This document shows positions 53,395 through 62,745 of a DNA stretch of 64,000 nt, piece by piece. Each line of letters begins with the position of its first letter. Position 1 is the first letter of the stretch. Both the position numbers and the translations under genes were made by a program. This stretch comes from JADKAV01 sp963769435 (GTDB lineage Bacteria > Actinomycetota > Actinomycetes > S36-B12 > UBA10799), in assembly GCA_963769435.1 (NCBI GenBank), contig CAVYLN010000002.1, positions 682,001 to 746,000 of the forward strand. Reading direction: 5' to 3'. The notes under the pieces are model-generated. The model was not told the origin of the DNA, did no database searches, and saw only the letters and a list, made by a program, of their open reading frames with translations.

Positions 53395-53958
53395 ATGGCG
53401 ATCACGCCTACCGGATACCGCCGTGCCACCGTCGCTGTCGTCGGCACCGCAGTGGCTTTCGCCGCGCTGCCCACAGCGGCCGCAGCAACCCCGGCACCCG
53501 CAGCCTCCAAGGTCGCCGCATCCTCGGCTCAGGACCGGGCGAAGCAGAAGCGCGCCAAGCGGGTCGCACAGCGCGAGCGCGCCAACCGCGCCCGTTCATC
53601 GCTCGTGCGGGTCGCCCTGAACCAGAAGGGCGAACGCTACGTCGCGGGCGCCGCTGGACCCGGCCGTTTCGACTGCTCCGGCTTCACGATGTACGTGTAC
53701 AAGAAGGCCACCGGCAAGTACCTGCCCCACTACTCCGGCGCCCAGATGCGCAAGGCGAAGCGGGTCGGCCGCAAACACCTGAAGCCCGGCGATCTGCTGT
53801 TCTTCGGCCCCGGCGGCTCGCAGCACGTATCGATGTACATCGGCAAGGGCAAGATGATCCACGCGACCAACCCGCGTTCCGGCGTGCGCATCGACAGCAT
53901 CAACATGGGCTACTACAAGGCGCGCTACGCGGGCGCCGGGCGCATCATTCAGGGCTGA
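53395..53958 (+). CDS. Secreted NlpC/P60 peptidoglycan endopeptidase
   Basis: 187-residue exported hydrolase. Signal peptide (about 1-33, cleavage near AAAATPAP), a basic coiled-coil-like segment (about 45-70), then the NlpC/P60 domain: catalytic cysteine in RFDCSGFTMYVYKK, histidine in GSQHVSMYIG and a third polar residue in IHATNPRSG. It should cut the peptide stem of peptidoglycan. ATG 53395 has AGAAGGAGA before it. Directly under the c-di-AMP riboswitch. Confidence 0.92.
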   Translation: MAITPTGYRRATVAVVGTAVAFAALPTAAAATPAPAASKVAASSAQDRAKQKRAKRVAQRERANRARSSLVRVALNQKGERYVAGAAGPGRFDCSGFTMYVYKKATGKYLPHYSGAQMRKAKRVGRKHLKPGDLLFFGPGGSQHVSMYIGKGKMIHATNPRSGVRIDSINMGYYKARYAGAGRIIQG

Positions 53959-54796
53959 GAGACTCCCGGTCGGCGAGCGTCGGGCCCAGCGAGACGGCTA
54001 CGTAGACAAGCCAAGCGATCATGCCGATGTGCAGAACGTCGTTCTCCGAGAAGTAGAACCCGCTGCCGTCGGCCCACAGTGTCTGGGTGATGCCGAGCGC
54101 GTAGTAGGCGAAGTACGCGACGTTCACCGCGATCAGTAGCACGGCCGCGGTCAGGATGGCTCGGTCCATCCGTGCTCTGCCTTCACGGAATCGAAGCCAG
54201 GACACGACCATCACGGCGATGATCCCCGGCAGCGCGAAGAGCATCAGCACCTCGAACGAGAGCAGCAGCTTGCTCGGCTGAAGGACGCCCAGCACGGCTA
54301 CGACGCAGTAGAGCAACGCGTTCAGAACCGCATAGACGATGATGCCGCGTCGGGCACGGCCCACAGTGCATGCGAACGCCACCGCGGTGAGCATCGCGCT
54401 GACACTCCAGGCCTGGGTCACGCTGTAGCCGACCTCGAAGCCGTTGGTGTAGGAGCAGAAGTCCTTGCCCGCGCACTTGAGCGCATAGCTGAAGGCCTGA
54501 TAACTGACCCCGGCCTGCGCCGCGCCGACCCCGCCGAGGACGAGCGCTATGCCCAGCCAGGTGCGCGAACGCTGACCCGCCCGGGTGGCGACGAAGTAGA
54601 TGCCCACAGCGATCCACAGGGCAGCCAGCGCGAAGACCAGCAGGGTGCCCAATGGCTCGTTGAGCACGGTGTCGCCGATCTCGACGCAGGGCCGTTGCTC
54701 ACACCACTGTTCGGGGGTGACCGGCGGGTCGTACTGCAACTCGTCCAGACGACCACAGCCGGCGAGGGCCAACGAGAACAACACCAGTCGCTTCAC
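53945..54796 (-). CDS. Membrane lipoprotein with multiple spans, function unknown
   Basis: 283-residue protein. The N-terminus GKRLVLFSLALAGCGRLDEL-type (V-K-R-L then LALAGC) has a lipobox, followed by about seven membrane segments and a cysteine-containing loop (EQWCEQRPCVEIG; KCAGKDFC). I do not recognise the family. GTG 54796 or GTG 54805 are candidate starts. The end overlaps the convergent NlpC/P60 gene by 14 bp. Divergent from the PadR gene. Confidence 0.65.
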   Translation of the reverse strand: MKRLVLFSLALAGCGRLDELQYDPPVTPEQWCEQRPCVEIGDTVLNEPLGTLLVFALAALWIAVGIYFVATRAGQRSRTWLGIALVLGGVGAAQAGVSYQAFSYALKCAGKDFCSYTNGFEVGYSVTQAWSVSAMLTAVAFACTVGRARRGIIVYAVLNALLYCVVAVLGVLQPSKLLLSFEVLMLFALPGIIAVMVVSWLRFREGRARMDRAILTAAVLLIAVNVAYFAYYALGITQTLWADGSGFYFSENDVLHIGMIAWLVYVAVSLGPTLADRESLSPE

Positions 54797-54858
54797 CCCT
54801 GTCACTATGTCGAGGTTCACCCGCCGATTCAGCGCATGACTTGACCTCCAACACATTG

Positions 54859-54868
54859 CGATATATCG
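54859..54868. promoter_or_regulatory. Palindrome in the PadR promoter
   Basis: CGATATATCG overlaps a candidate promoter: TTGACC at 54841-54846 and TATCGT at 54864-54869, 17 bp apart. A/T-rich palindromes of this type are typical PadR operators, so autoregulation is likely. Confidence 0.55.
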
Positions 54869-54914
54869 TTACTGCATCGCATACCAACGCGATCAAGATC
54901 TCACAGGAGGAACC

Positions 54915-55491
54915 ATGAGTTACGCACAACCGATGCCCCGATGGGCATTCATGACATCCGACGACCGCCCGGGCAAGCGCCGCGGGGGTCGTCATCATCG
55001 CCAGGCAGGCTGGGGACAAGGGGGGCCCTGGGGTCCGCCGCCGCGCCCGCGACGCGACCGGGGGGACGTCCGCCTCGCGATCCTGCTCCTGCTCGATGAG
55101 CAGCCGCGTCACGGCTACGAGATCATCACCGAACTCACTGAACGCAGCGAGGGCCGGTGGCGCCCGTCACCCGGGTCCGTCTACCCGGTCCTGAAGCGAC
55201 TGGCGAAAGAGGGCCTGGTGGCCGCGGTCAAAGAGGACGGGAAGAACACCTTCTCCCTCACCCCAGCGGGCACCGCTCTGGTCGAGCAACAACGCGAGGA
55301 GTGGGGGCGAGCCGTGGGCGCGCCGCTCGGGCCAGGACGACGAGCGATCGGCGGCACTGTGGAGCGAAGGCAGGCAGCTCGGCGCCGCCGTGTGGCAGGT
55401 GAGCCAGCTCGACGACCCGGAGCAGGTCGAGGCGGCCGCCGGCATCCTCGCCGAGGCACGCAAGAAGATATACGGGATCCTGGCGCAGTAA
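54915..55491 (+). CDS. PadR-family transcriptional regulator (frameshifted)
   Basis: With one base removed near 55332 this is a 191-residue regulator. After a basic, disordered N-terminus, the winged helix is DVRLAILLLLDEQPRHGYEI and RWRPSPGSVYPVLKRLAKEG, typical of PadR. The restored tail, SAALWSEGRQLGAAVWQVSQ to KKIYGILAQ, is the long dimerisation helix. CAGGAGGAACC precedes the ATG. The helix is lost if the frameshift is real. Confidence 0.8.
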
Positions 55492-55585
55492 GGGCGGACA
55501 GGCCACTGCCGGCCGCAGATCAACGCTAATGGATTCTACGAACCTGACCGATCACAAGGACAAGTGATGATCGACAGGAGGTCGC

Positions 55586-57592
55586 ATGCAGACTCAGCCT
55601 TCACTCAACGGGGGCGACGTCTTCGAGCGTGCGATGGCGGACTCAGCGATCGGCATGGCGCTCGTCGATCCGGGCGGCCGGATCGTCACCGCCAACCGCG
55701 CCCTGTGCGAGTACTTCGGCTACCCCGCAGCCATGCTCACCACGATGACGGTCGAACAGGTGACACATCCGCAGGACATGGACGCGGATCTGGCGCGCAT
55801 GCAGCAGGTCCAGGACGGGACGATCGACTCGTACCATCTGCAGAAGCGGTACGTCCACGCCGACGGTCATGTACTCAGCGGCTATCTGACGGTCAGCGGC
55901 ATTCGTGATGACGACGGCCGCTTGGACATGTTCGTCGCGCAGGTCGTCGACATCACTCGCGAGGCCGCACTGGAGGAGAACCTGCGGCTTCTGGCCGAAC
56001 ACGGCACGGATGTGATCGCCCGCGACGGCAACGACGGGACGCTGCAATGGGTCTCCCCGTCCATCACACGTGCCACAGGGTGGCAACCCGAGCAACTGGT
56101 CGGGGTTGCTCTGGAGGACCTCGTCCACCCGGACGACCGGGCGCTGGTCCACGCAACTCAGGATCATCTGCGGGCAGGTGAGTCCGCCACGTTCGACGTG
56201 CGCGTCATGCACGTGGACAGCACCTTCAGCTGGTTCGCCGTGAACGTCGATCCGGTTCGCACCCCTACCGGCAAGATGATCGGCCGGATCGCCACCTGGC
56301 GTCCCATGGACGCGGAGATGCAGGCCCGGCAACTGGCCGAGCAGCGGGAGGCGGAGTTCCGGATCCTGGCGGAGAACGCCACCGACCTGGTCATCAGAGT
56401 GGGCGAGGACGGCCGCCTTGCGTGGGTCTCCCCCTCTGTCATCCAGACGCTGGGCTGGGACCCCGACGATGTGATCGGGCGTGCGCCGGCGGCATTCCTG
56501 CACCCCCACGACGCCCAGGACATGGTCGAACGGGTCACCCGATTGAGCAAGGGGGACCCGCGGGTCGAGAGCGCCCGACGCGTCCTACTGGCCGACGGCA
56601 GCTACCACTGGTTCTCCGTGCAGGCATCGCGGGTCACCGACCCGGACGGACGCCCTGCGGGCCGGGTCATCGGCCTGCACGACATCGATGCCGAGATGCG
56701 CGCGCGGGTAGCCCTGGAAGCCAGCGAACGCACCTTCCGGACCGCTATGGAAGCGGCACCGGGCGGCATGGCCGTACTGGATCTGGACGGTCGCTTCGTG
56801 GAGGTCAACAAGGCCCTGGCGGCCATGCTCGGGCGGACGTCGGGGTGGCTGACCGAACACAGTATCGGGGACGTCCTGCATCCCGACGAGATCGCCGCCG
56901 ACAATCTCCTGCGCACACACGTCCGCTCAGGCCTGGAGATCTCGGGTGTCCAGGAGTGCCGACTCCTGCGCGCCGACGGGACCATCGTCTGGGTGGAGCA
57001 TGCGATCGGCCTGGTGCGCGATGAGAACGGTGCACCCGCGTCGTACGTGTCGCAGTTCGTCGACATCAGCGAGGCCCGCGAGTCACGGCGCGAATTGGAG
57101 TTCCTAGCCGGCCACGACCCCCTCACACGACTGTCGAACCGGCGCACCCTGATGGAACGCATGGGCACAGCACTGCTACAGACACCCCGCACCGGAACCC
57201 GGATCGGTGTGGTCTTCCTCGACCTCGACGGACTCAAGGGGGTCAACGACACCTACGGCCATTCCGCCGGCGACGAGTTGATCGTGCAGGTGGCCCAGCG
57301 CATCCGGGATGCCGTACGCGGAGACGACATCGTGGCACGCCTCGGCGGTGACGAGTTCGTGGTCGCGCTGATCCGGGTGCACGATCTCGAGGATGCGATC
57401 GACGTGGCTGAGAAAATCCGGGAGGTGGTGGCCGAACCGATCCAGACCACAGGTGCCACCGTCCACGTCACGGTCAGCGCGGGTGTGACACTGGCGGCCA
57501 CCAGCGACGCTCCGGACGGCGCCATCGCACGTGCCGACCAACTGCTCTACCAGGCGAAGGCCGCCGGTGGCGACCGGGTCGTGGCCCGCTGA
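55586..57592 (+). CDS. PAS(x4)-GGDEF diguanylate cyclase
   Basis: 668-residue cytoplasmic sensor. Four PAS domains (about 12-130, 138-255, 262-380 and 388-505) precede a GGDEF domain (about 515-668) with an intact signature in RLGGDEFVV and an RGDDIVARLGG I-site-like RxxD (RGDD). It should make c-di-GMP under control of PAS ligands or redox cofactors. ACAGGAGGTCGC lies before the ATG. It ends 1 bp before the convergent Vps62-like gene. Confidence 0.9.
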   Translation: MQTQPSLNGGDVFERAMADSAIGMALVDPGGRIVTANRALCEYFGYPAAMLTTMTVEQVTHPQDMDADLARMQQVQDGTIDSYHLQKRYVHADGHVLSGYLTVSGIRDDDGRLDMFVAQVVDITREAALEENLRLLAEHGTDVIARDGNDGTLQWVSPSITRATGWQPEQLVGVALEDLVHPDDRALVHATQDHLRAGESATFDVRVMHVDSTFSWFAVNVDPVRTPTGKMIGRIATWRPMDAEMQARQLAEQREAEFRILAENATDLVIRVGEDGRLAWVSPSVIQTLGWDPDDVIGRAPAAFLHPHDAQDMVERVTRLSKGDPRVESARRVLLADGSYHWFSVQASRVTDPDGRPAGRVIGLHDIDAEMRARVALEASERTFRTAMEAAPGGMAVLDLDGRFVEVNKALAAMLGRTSGWLTEHSIGDVLHPDEIAADNLLRTHVRSGLEISGVQECRLLRADGTIVWVEHAIGLVRDENGAPASYVSQFVDISEARESRRELEFLAGHDPLTRLSNRRTLMERMGTALLQTPRTGTRIGVVFLDLDGLKGVNDTYGHSAGDELIVQVAQRIRDAVRGDDIVARLGGDEFVVALIRVHDLEDAIDVAEKIREVVAEPIQTTGATVHVTVSAGVTLAATSDAPDGAIARADQLLYQAKAAGGDRVVAR

Positions 57593-59368
57593 TCAACCCC
57601 GGGCTTGGATACCCTCTCGTGCCGTCTGCACGGCCATGTACCCGGCCGCGAGCAGCATCGCGATGCCGAAGCCGAGTCGTAAGTTGCCGGTGAGGAGCGA
57701 CCAAACCGCCCAGATCGCGACCACGATCAACGCCACCACCAACAACGCCATCAGCAGGCTCGCCAACCGCCGGCGCAGTATCGCCTCGATCACGATCATG
57801 GCGAAGGCGATCCAGACGATCGGCCACAGGATCCCGCCGCCGTTGACGAGCATCAGGATCCCGAGCGCGGCCAGCAGGATGGACGCCGAGGCCGCCGACC
57901 AGATGCGCAGCAGCCTGCTGCGTGCTGTGTCCGACTCGGCCAATGGTTTGGCCCGGTGGTGCAGGTGCGCGTGCACGGGCTCCACGGGCAGCGGCCGACG
58001 CTCCAGCCCCAACTCGTTGCCCTCCCGTTGCTGCTGCACCGTCAACTGGGACTTGCGCAGCAGGGCGACACGTGCGGCGGCCTCCTTGACCTGTGGGGTC
58101 GGTTCCTGCGGCGAGATCCCTTGGACCCGTTCGGCGGCTCGGGCAGCCCGCAACCCCTCCCTCGCTTCATCGAGTTCTGCGTTCACCTCGGCAAGACGTG
58201 CGGACAGGTCCTCCCCGGCAGCTTCGAGATCGGCCAGGGCCCAGGTGTCGGTGGGGGCTTCCTTGTCCAGTCCCGCCCAGGCGACCGGTTGTGCCCAGGA
58301 CTGCCGGACACTCCCGTTGCGCTCGTATCGCATGCCGGCCGGAGCCCGCTCGCCACCGAACACGTCCTGCGTGTCGAGGCCCCACAGTCCCCGGTAGTCA
58401 GCCACCCACGCAGTGTCGTCGGTGACCAGGACCGCCTCCCACGGCGCCTGCTGCCCCGGACCGATCGACAGTCCGTCGCCGCGCTTGTAGTCGATGTAGG
58501 GGATCCCGATCGCCCCCGAGTCGTCATCCTCATGCCAGGGGAGGATCTTCAGCACCGCTCGACGGACGTGATCGATCCAGTCCGGAAGCGGCACCGGGGC
58601 GTTCGTCAGATACTCCCCCTTCAAATAGGCGCCCGAGTGCGATCCAGCCCCCGCGTAGACGACCGGGTGTGTGCCTTCGACGAACTCGATGTCGGGATCG
58701 TCCCAGCGTCGGCGCAGGTCGTCGCCCTCCTCGTCATGCGACGAGAAGGCGACCCACACAGGCCGTCGAGCATCGTCGTCGGTGAGGAAGATGGTGACCT
58801 GCTCCCAGTCCGACTCGTGATCGTTGACGCCGCCGAAGTTGGAGCGCCAGTCGTTCATTGCGTAGAAGTACCAGTACTGAAGGACCACGTAGCCCGCATC
58901 GCGCGTGACATGACCGTAGTAGAAGTGCTTGTCGTGGTCCGGCGTCGAGGCGTAGGCGATCTGCGCCGCAGCCGCGTAGCCACCCGGCACCCGGCCCCGC
59001 AGGAGCAGGGTGAACCGCATGAACGCGTCCACGAAACGGGAGAGAAGACCCACCGCCGCAAAACGGCTGGATGCCTTGAACCGCACGCGATCGGGTCGTC
59101 TGCGCCACGCTCGGTACTCGCGCCGCTTCAGCGGCCTTTCGACCTGTTGCAGGTACAGGACATCGCCGACATGAACCCGGCCGAGGTCGGCGAGGGTGTC
59201 GAGCGTGAGTGAGCCGCGCGGTGCCAGTTCATCCGGCTCGTCGTCCCCAGCACGGAAGAGAGCGCTGTTGGCCACGAAGTCGCCGACCGAGGCGGGGAAG
59301 AACATCTCGCCGGCGTTGTAGCGGATCACCGGTTCGTACTGGCGCAGCAACCCGAGATCGTCTGGCAT
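57593..59368 (-). CDS. Vps62-like protein with C-terminal membrane segments
   Basis: 591-residue protein. The long N-terminal domain (about 10-360) has RYNAGEMFFPASVGDF, QYWYFYAMNDWRSNFGG, VNDHESDWEQVTIFL, PVWVAFSSHDEEGDDL and YAGAGSHSGAY, matching the Vps62-like family known best in fungi. A coiled-coil-like segment (about 375-450) and three to four membrane spans (about 490-585) follow, so it is probably an inner-membrane protein with a large cytoplasmic domain. Function unknown. ATG 59368 follows GAGAGGGG. Confidence 0.75.
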   Translation of the reverse strand: MPDDLGLLRQYEPVIRYNAGEMFFPASVGDFVANSALFRAGDDEPDELAPRGSLTLDTLADLGRVHVGDVLYLQQVERPLKRREYRAWRRRPDRVRFKASSRFAAVGLLSRFVDAFMRFTLLLRGRVPGGYAAAAQIAYASTPDHDKHFYYGHVTRDAGYVVLQYWYFYAMNDWRSNFGGVNDHESDWEQVTIFLTDDDARRPVWVAFSSHDEEGDDLRRRWDDPDIEFVEGTHPVVYAGAGSHSGAYLKGEYLTNAPVPLPDWIDHVRRAVLKILPWHEDDDSGAIGIPYIDYKRGDGLSIGPGQQAPWEAVLVTDDTAWVADYRGLWGLDTQDVFGGERAPAGMRYERNGSVRQSWAQPVAWAGLDKEAPTDTWALADLEAAGEDLSARLAEVNAELDEAREGLRAARAAERVQGISPQEPTPQVKEAAARVALLRKSQLTVQQQREGNELGLERRPLPVEPVHAHLHHRAKPLAESDTARSRLLRIWSAASASILLAALGILMLVNGGGILWPIVWIAFAMIVIEAILRRRLASLLMALLVVALIVVAIWAVWSLLTGNLRLGFGIAMLLAAGYMAVQTAREGIQARG

Positions 59369-59799
59369 GCCCATCCCCTCTCTGTCGGTAGCGGGAAGCC
59401 TACAGTCGGATGTCGTGTGGGGGCACGAGGAGACCGGATCCCACAGTCTGGCGTCCACGCACACCTACGACCTACGGATTCCGTAGGTCGTCATCCGACT
59501 TATCCACAGGAACCGTTGCCGCAAATCGGACAAAACGTGGAACCGACTGTGACGATTCCCACAATCGGCGTGCTTCTGGTCGAGTTCCGGAAGATGTGTG
59601 CTTAGTGTGGCCCCGACGCAAGGCAGTGAACGCATTGGAGTTTTCTTACGACCTATCCGCCACGCAGGAGTGAACACTCGCCCCCGGCGAGTGGACCAGT
59701 CGACCGTCCGCCACTCAGTAATCGTCCCCTGAGTCAGGTCGCTCACTCTTCGGCCCGGGCTCCCGCCCGCTTCGTTCAGACACCGACATCGGAGTTGCT
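59369..59799. other. 431-bp divergent intergenic region
   Basis: No gene seen. It holds the palindrome at 59467-59491, a perfect DnaA-box-like TTATCCACA at 59500-59508, and a 7-bp-arm hairpin ACTCGCC-CCC-GGCGAGT at 59676-59692. No recognisable riboswitch lies before the secreted protein at 59800. Confidence 0.6.
59467..59491. repeat. 25-bp perfect palindrome
   Basis: ACGACCTACGGA and TCCGTAGGTCGT are exact reverse complements around a single T. There is no run of Ts after it, so it is not an ordinary terminator. A binding site or cruciform is more likely. Confidence 0.8.
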
Positions 59800-60493
59800 T
59801 TGAAAGTTCGTAACAAGCTCGTCAGCGCGGCCATCGCCGTTCCCGTTGTGATGGCCGTGCCCAGCATCGCCACCGCCGACACGCCGGCCCCGACCCCAAC
59901 CGCCACAGACCCGGTCGAACCCCCGGTCGAGCCGCCCGGTCGAGCCGACACCGGAGACGACCGCGCCGGCGCCTGTGGCACCCGCCCCGATCGATACCGC
60001 ACCCGCCCCCACCGGTTCGTACTCGGCAATGCCGGTCAGCAACCCGGTCCCGACCCCGGCGACGAAGCGTGCCCGGGCGACGAAGAGAACGTCCCGAGCC
60101 GGAGTGAGCATGCGCACCCGCGGGGTCCGCTACAGCCCGATGAGTGCGGTCTACCGGCTCATGAAGTGGGCTCGCGCCGGCCGCAGTGGATACCGGAACG
60201 GCTGCCTCAGGCTGGCCGATGACGCCTACGCCCCCGTCGGCGGGCGGACCGGCACAGCCCTGCGGCAGTGGTACCGCGCGAAGCGCAACGGCTACGGTCA
60301 CCGCAACCGCTACGCGCCAATCGGTGCGCAATTGTTCTGGCGGACCTCCAACCCGGCGGGCCACGTCGCCACATACGTCGGGCGTGGACTGGTGGTGACC
60401 AATGTGGGCAGCGGCCGCGTGCGGATCATGCCGTGGCGCACCCTGGACCGCTGGGGCCCCTACCTGGGATGGGCGGAACCCTTCTACAAGTAG
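59800..60493 (+). CDS. Secreted NlpC/P60- or CHAP-like protein (frameshifted)
   Basis: With one base removed in the CCC at 59935-59937 this is a 230-residue exported protein. The signal peptide (MKVRNKLVSAAIAVPVVMAV...) is followed by a Pro/Thr-rich linker of about 75 residues, then a cysteine-peptidase-like domain: cysteine in GYRNGCLRLADDAY, histidine in NPAGHVATYVG and a closing MPWRTLDRWGPYLGWAEPFY. The domain order fits a peptidoglycan amidase or endopeptidase; the family is less certain than for 53395. TTG 59800 follows GGAG. Confidence 0.65.
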
Positions 60494-60560
60494 AGGGAGA
60501 GTGCCATGGTGGGCGACCCCGTCTGACGATCCGGCGCGCCCACCTGGAAGAGTCCTGCAC

Positions 60561-61007
60561 ATGAGTCAGTCGCGACGATTCGTGATGGGCGCCCTCGCGT
60601 CGGCCTTGGTGATGCTGTCGGCATGCTCCGACGGTGGATCCACGACCTCCGAGACTCCACTTCCACCGCCGACCAGCAGTCCGGTGCAGTCCGGCACCGA
60701 GACGTCGTTCTGCGAGGCGGCCCTGGCATGGGCACAATCGCCCGCCGCCACCGAAGCGCAGATCGCCGCCCAGAGCGGTGACACCGAGGCGCTGGTGACC
60801 GCGTACAAGAATTGGGCGGCCCCGACTCAGGCGATGGTCGATGCGGTGCCCGGTGACGCGCCCGATGACGTGCAGAAGGCATTCGCTGACCTCAACGACT
60901 CGGTGCAGACGATCGCCGAGGAAGGCGCGCAGAGTCAGAAGCAGGCGAACGCCTACGGAGCAGCGCAGGACACGGTGCTCGACTACTACGGCAAGACCTG
61001 CGGCTGA
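60561..61007 (+). CDS. Small lipoprotein, function unknown
   Basis: 148-residue lipoprotein with the lipobox LSAC at about residues 18-21 (MSQSRRFVMGALASALVMLS then AC) followed by a Ser/Thr/Pro linker and a helical domain with two cysteines (SFCEAALAW and KTCG) likely forming a disulfide. It will be anchored to the outer face of the membrane. GGAAGAG precedes ATG 60561. Similar sized secreted helical domains are common in actinobacteria. Confidence 0.75.
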   Translation: MSQSRRFVMGALASALVMLSACSDGGSTTSETPLPPPTSSPVQSGTETSFCEAALAWAQSPAATEAQIAAQSGDTEALVTAYKNWAAPTQAMVDAVPGDAPDDVQKAFADLNDSVQTIAEEGAQSQKQANAYGAAQDTVLDYYGKTCG

Positions 61008-61033
61008 GAACCTCGCGATCGGGCAGGAATCCC

Positions 61034-61465
61034 TCACTCCAAGGCGGTGATGACCGACGCCACGGCCCGCGGGACCGCCTCTGCCACCAACGGCGACAGT
61101 GCGGTTCCGGGGTCGAAGGCCACTCCCTCGATCGCCACGATCATGAATCGAGGCGGGAGGCGACCCAGTTGACGGGCCAACGCGACCACCTCGGCGAGCC
61201 CGAGATCGTGGGTTCCGCCTGCCCTCGTGTCCGATTCCGGGACGGTCAGCACGCTCACGTGGCCAGGTGCACCGCCGGAGCGCAGAGCGTCGACCACCAC
61301 CACCGAGTCGTAGCCGTCCATCATGTGGAGGAGTTCGGCGGGCGCGGTGAGCGGGGCCACGTGGACCTCGTGGAGCCCACGCCTGGCGACCTCCTGCGCC
61401 ACAGCCGGGCCGACACCGTCGTCCCCACGGTCCGGCGACCCCAGGCCGACCACCAATGCCGTCAC
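61034..61465 (-). CDS. Hydrogenase maturation protease (HyaD/HycI family)
   Basis: 143-residue endopeptidase trimming the C-terminus of the hydrogenase large subunit after nickel insertion. Starts VTALVVGLGSPDRGDDGVGP, with the family's DxxGxxA/N type motif and the acidic residues DALRSGG and GLAEVVALA. GTG 61465 overlaps the end of the large-subunit gene by 4 bp, so the protease is the last gene of the operon. Its substrate is the neighbour's DPCISCATHFLDL tail. Confidence 0.88.
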   Translation of the reverse strand: MTALVVGLGSPDRGDDGVGPAVAQEVARRGLHEVHVAPLTAPAELLHMMDGYDSVVVVDALRSGGAPGHVSVLTVPESDTRAGGTHDLGLAEVVALARQLGRLPPRFMIVAIEGVAFDPGTALSPLVAEAVPRAVASVITALE

Positions 61466-62745
61466 CGGTGCTGCACCGTGAGGTCCAGGAAGTGTGTGGC
61501 ACACGAGATGCACGGGTCGTAGTTGCGGATCGCCGTTTCGCACTGCAGGGTCAGTTCCTCCTGCGACAGATCCAGCCGGTCCTGCACGAACATCCGCAGG
61601 TCCTCCTCCACGCTCGGCTGGTTCTGGGACGTGGGTGGCACGATCCAGGCGTCGAGGATCGAGCCGTCATCATCGATCCGGTAGCGGTGATAGAGCAGAC
61701 CGCGGGGTGCCTCGGTGGCACCGTGTCCCACTCCGGCACGAACCTCCACGGGCACCGACGCCGGGCCACCGTCCCAATCGTCGATGATCCGGATCGCCTC
61801 GTCGAGTGCATAGACCAACTCGACCGTGCGCACGAGGATCGACCGGAAAGGGTTGCGGCATGTCGGTCCCAGACCTGCCGCCTGCGCCACCTCGGTGGCC
61901 AGCGGGGACAGAGACGCCGCATGCAGGCTGTAACGAGCCAGCGGGCCCACCACGTAGTTCGCACCGTCGAACCGCGCGTGCAGCGCGTTGGAGTGCTCGA
62001 CATGCTCCTCCACAACGTGTTCCCCGAAGGCCGACACCGGCGCGTGCAGGCCGGCGCTGGTCACCAGCGACCCCGACTCCAGCGGGTAACCGTTCTCCGC
62101 CCCCAGCGCGAAATACAGGTAGGGCTGTTCGAAGTCCGGGAAGTCGAATCCCGCCAGCAGGGGCACGAGGCCGAGAAGGTCGTCACGAGCCTGGACGAGC
62201 TCCGGCCGGATCCCCCTCAGTTCGGACTTCGTGGGCATGCGGTGGAAACCACCGACCTTCACGTTCACCGGGTGCACCGATCGCCCGCCCACGACGCTCA
62301 TCAACTGGTTGCCCGCGTGCTTGATCCGAAGTGCCGCCTCCACGACCCCGCGGTGCTCGCGGGCCATCTCGATCCCGCCGTCGAACCCGAGGAAGTCGGG
62401 GGCGTGAAGGAAGAAGATGTGCAGCGCATGACTCTCGATCCACTCGCCGCAGTAGAGCAGCCTGCGCATCAAGCGGATGTGTTCAGGAACCTCGATACCA
62501 AAGGTGTCCTCCATCGCCAGACAGGCACTCATCTGATACGCCACCGGACAGATGCCGCAGATGCGTGCGGTGATGTCCGGAGCCTCGGAGTAGTCCCGTC
62601 CGCGCAACAGCGCCTCGAAGAACCTCGGCGGCTCGAAGATGTTGAGACGCACCCGCTCCACCCGACCCTGGTGCACCTCCACGAGCATCCCGCCCTCGCC
62701 CTCGACCCGCGCGAGCATGCCGACCTTGATGGTTCGTTCCGTCAC
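61462..62745 (-). CDS. hyhL: NiFe hydrogenase large (alpha) subunit, group 3b-like
   Basis: 427-residue large subunit holding the NiFe centre. The N-terminal RICGICPVAYQM and C-terminal DPCISCATHF give the four cysteines that bind the metals. Group 3b features include YCGEWIESHALHIFFLHAPD and VGGRSVHPVNVKVGGFHRMP. The C-terminal residues after the last histidine (FLDLTVQHR) would be removed by the protease encoded downstream. GTG 62745 overlaps the small-subunit stop by 4 bp. The cytoplasmic enzyme should link H2 to NADP(H). Confidence 0.9.
   Translation of the reverse strand: MTERTIKVGMLARVEGEGGMLVEVHQGRVERVRLNIFEPPRFFEALLRGRDYSEAPDITARICGICPVAYQMSACLAMEDTFGIEVPEHIRLMRRLLYCGEWIESHALHIFFLHAPDFLGFDGGIEMAREHRGVVEAALRIKHAGNQLMSVVGGRSVHPVNVKVGGFHRMPTKSELRGIRPELVQARDDLLGLVPLLAGFDFPDFEQPYLYFALGAENGYPLESGSLVTSAGLHAPVSAFGEHVVEEHVEHSNALHARFDGANYVVGPLARYSLHAASLSPLATEVAQAAGLGPTCRNPFRSILVRTVELVYALDEAIRIIDDWDGGPASVPVEVRAGVGHGATEAPRGLLYHRYRIDDDGSILDAWIVPPTSQNQPSVEEDLRMFVQDRLDLSQEELTLQCETAIRNYDPCISCATHFLDLTVQHR

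Noticed and set aside
59676..59692. Hairpin ACTCGCC-CCC-GGCGAGT as a riboswitch part
   Set aside because: No match to known aptamer pieces around it; too small.
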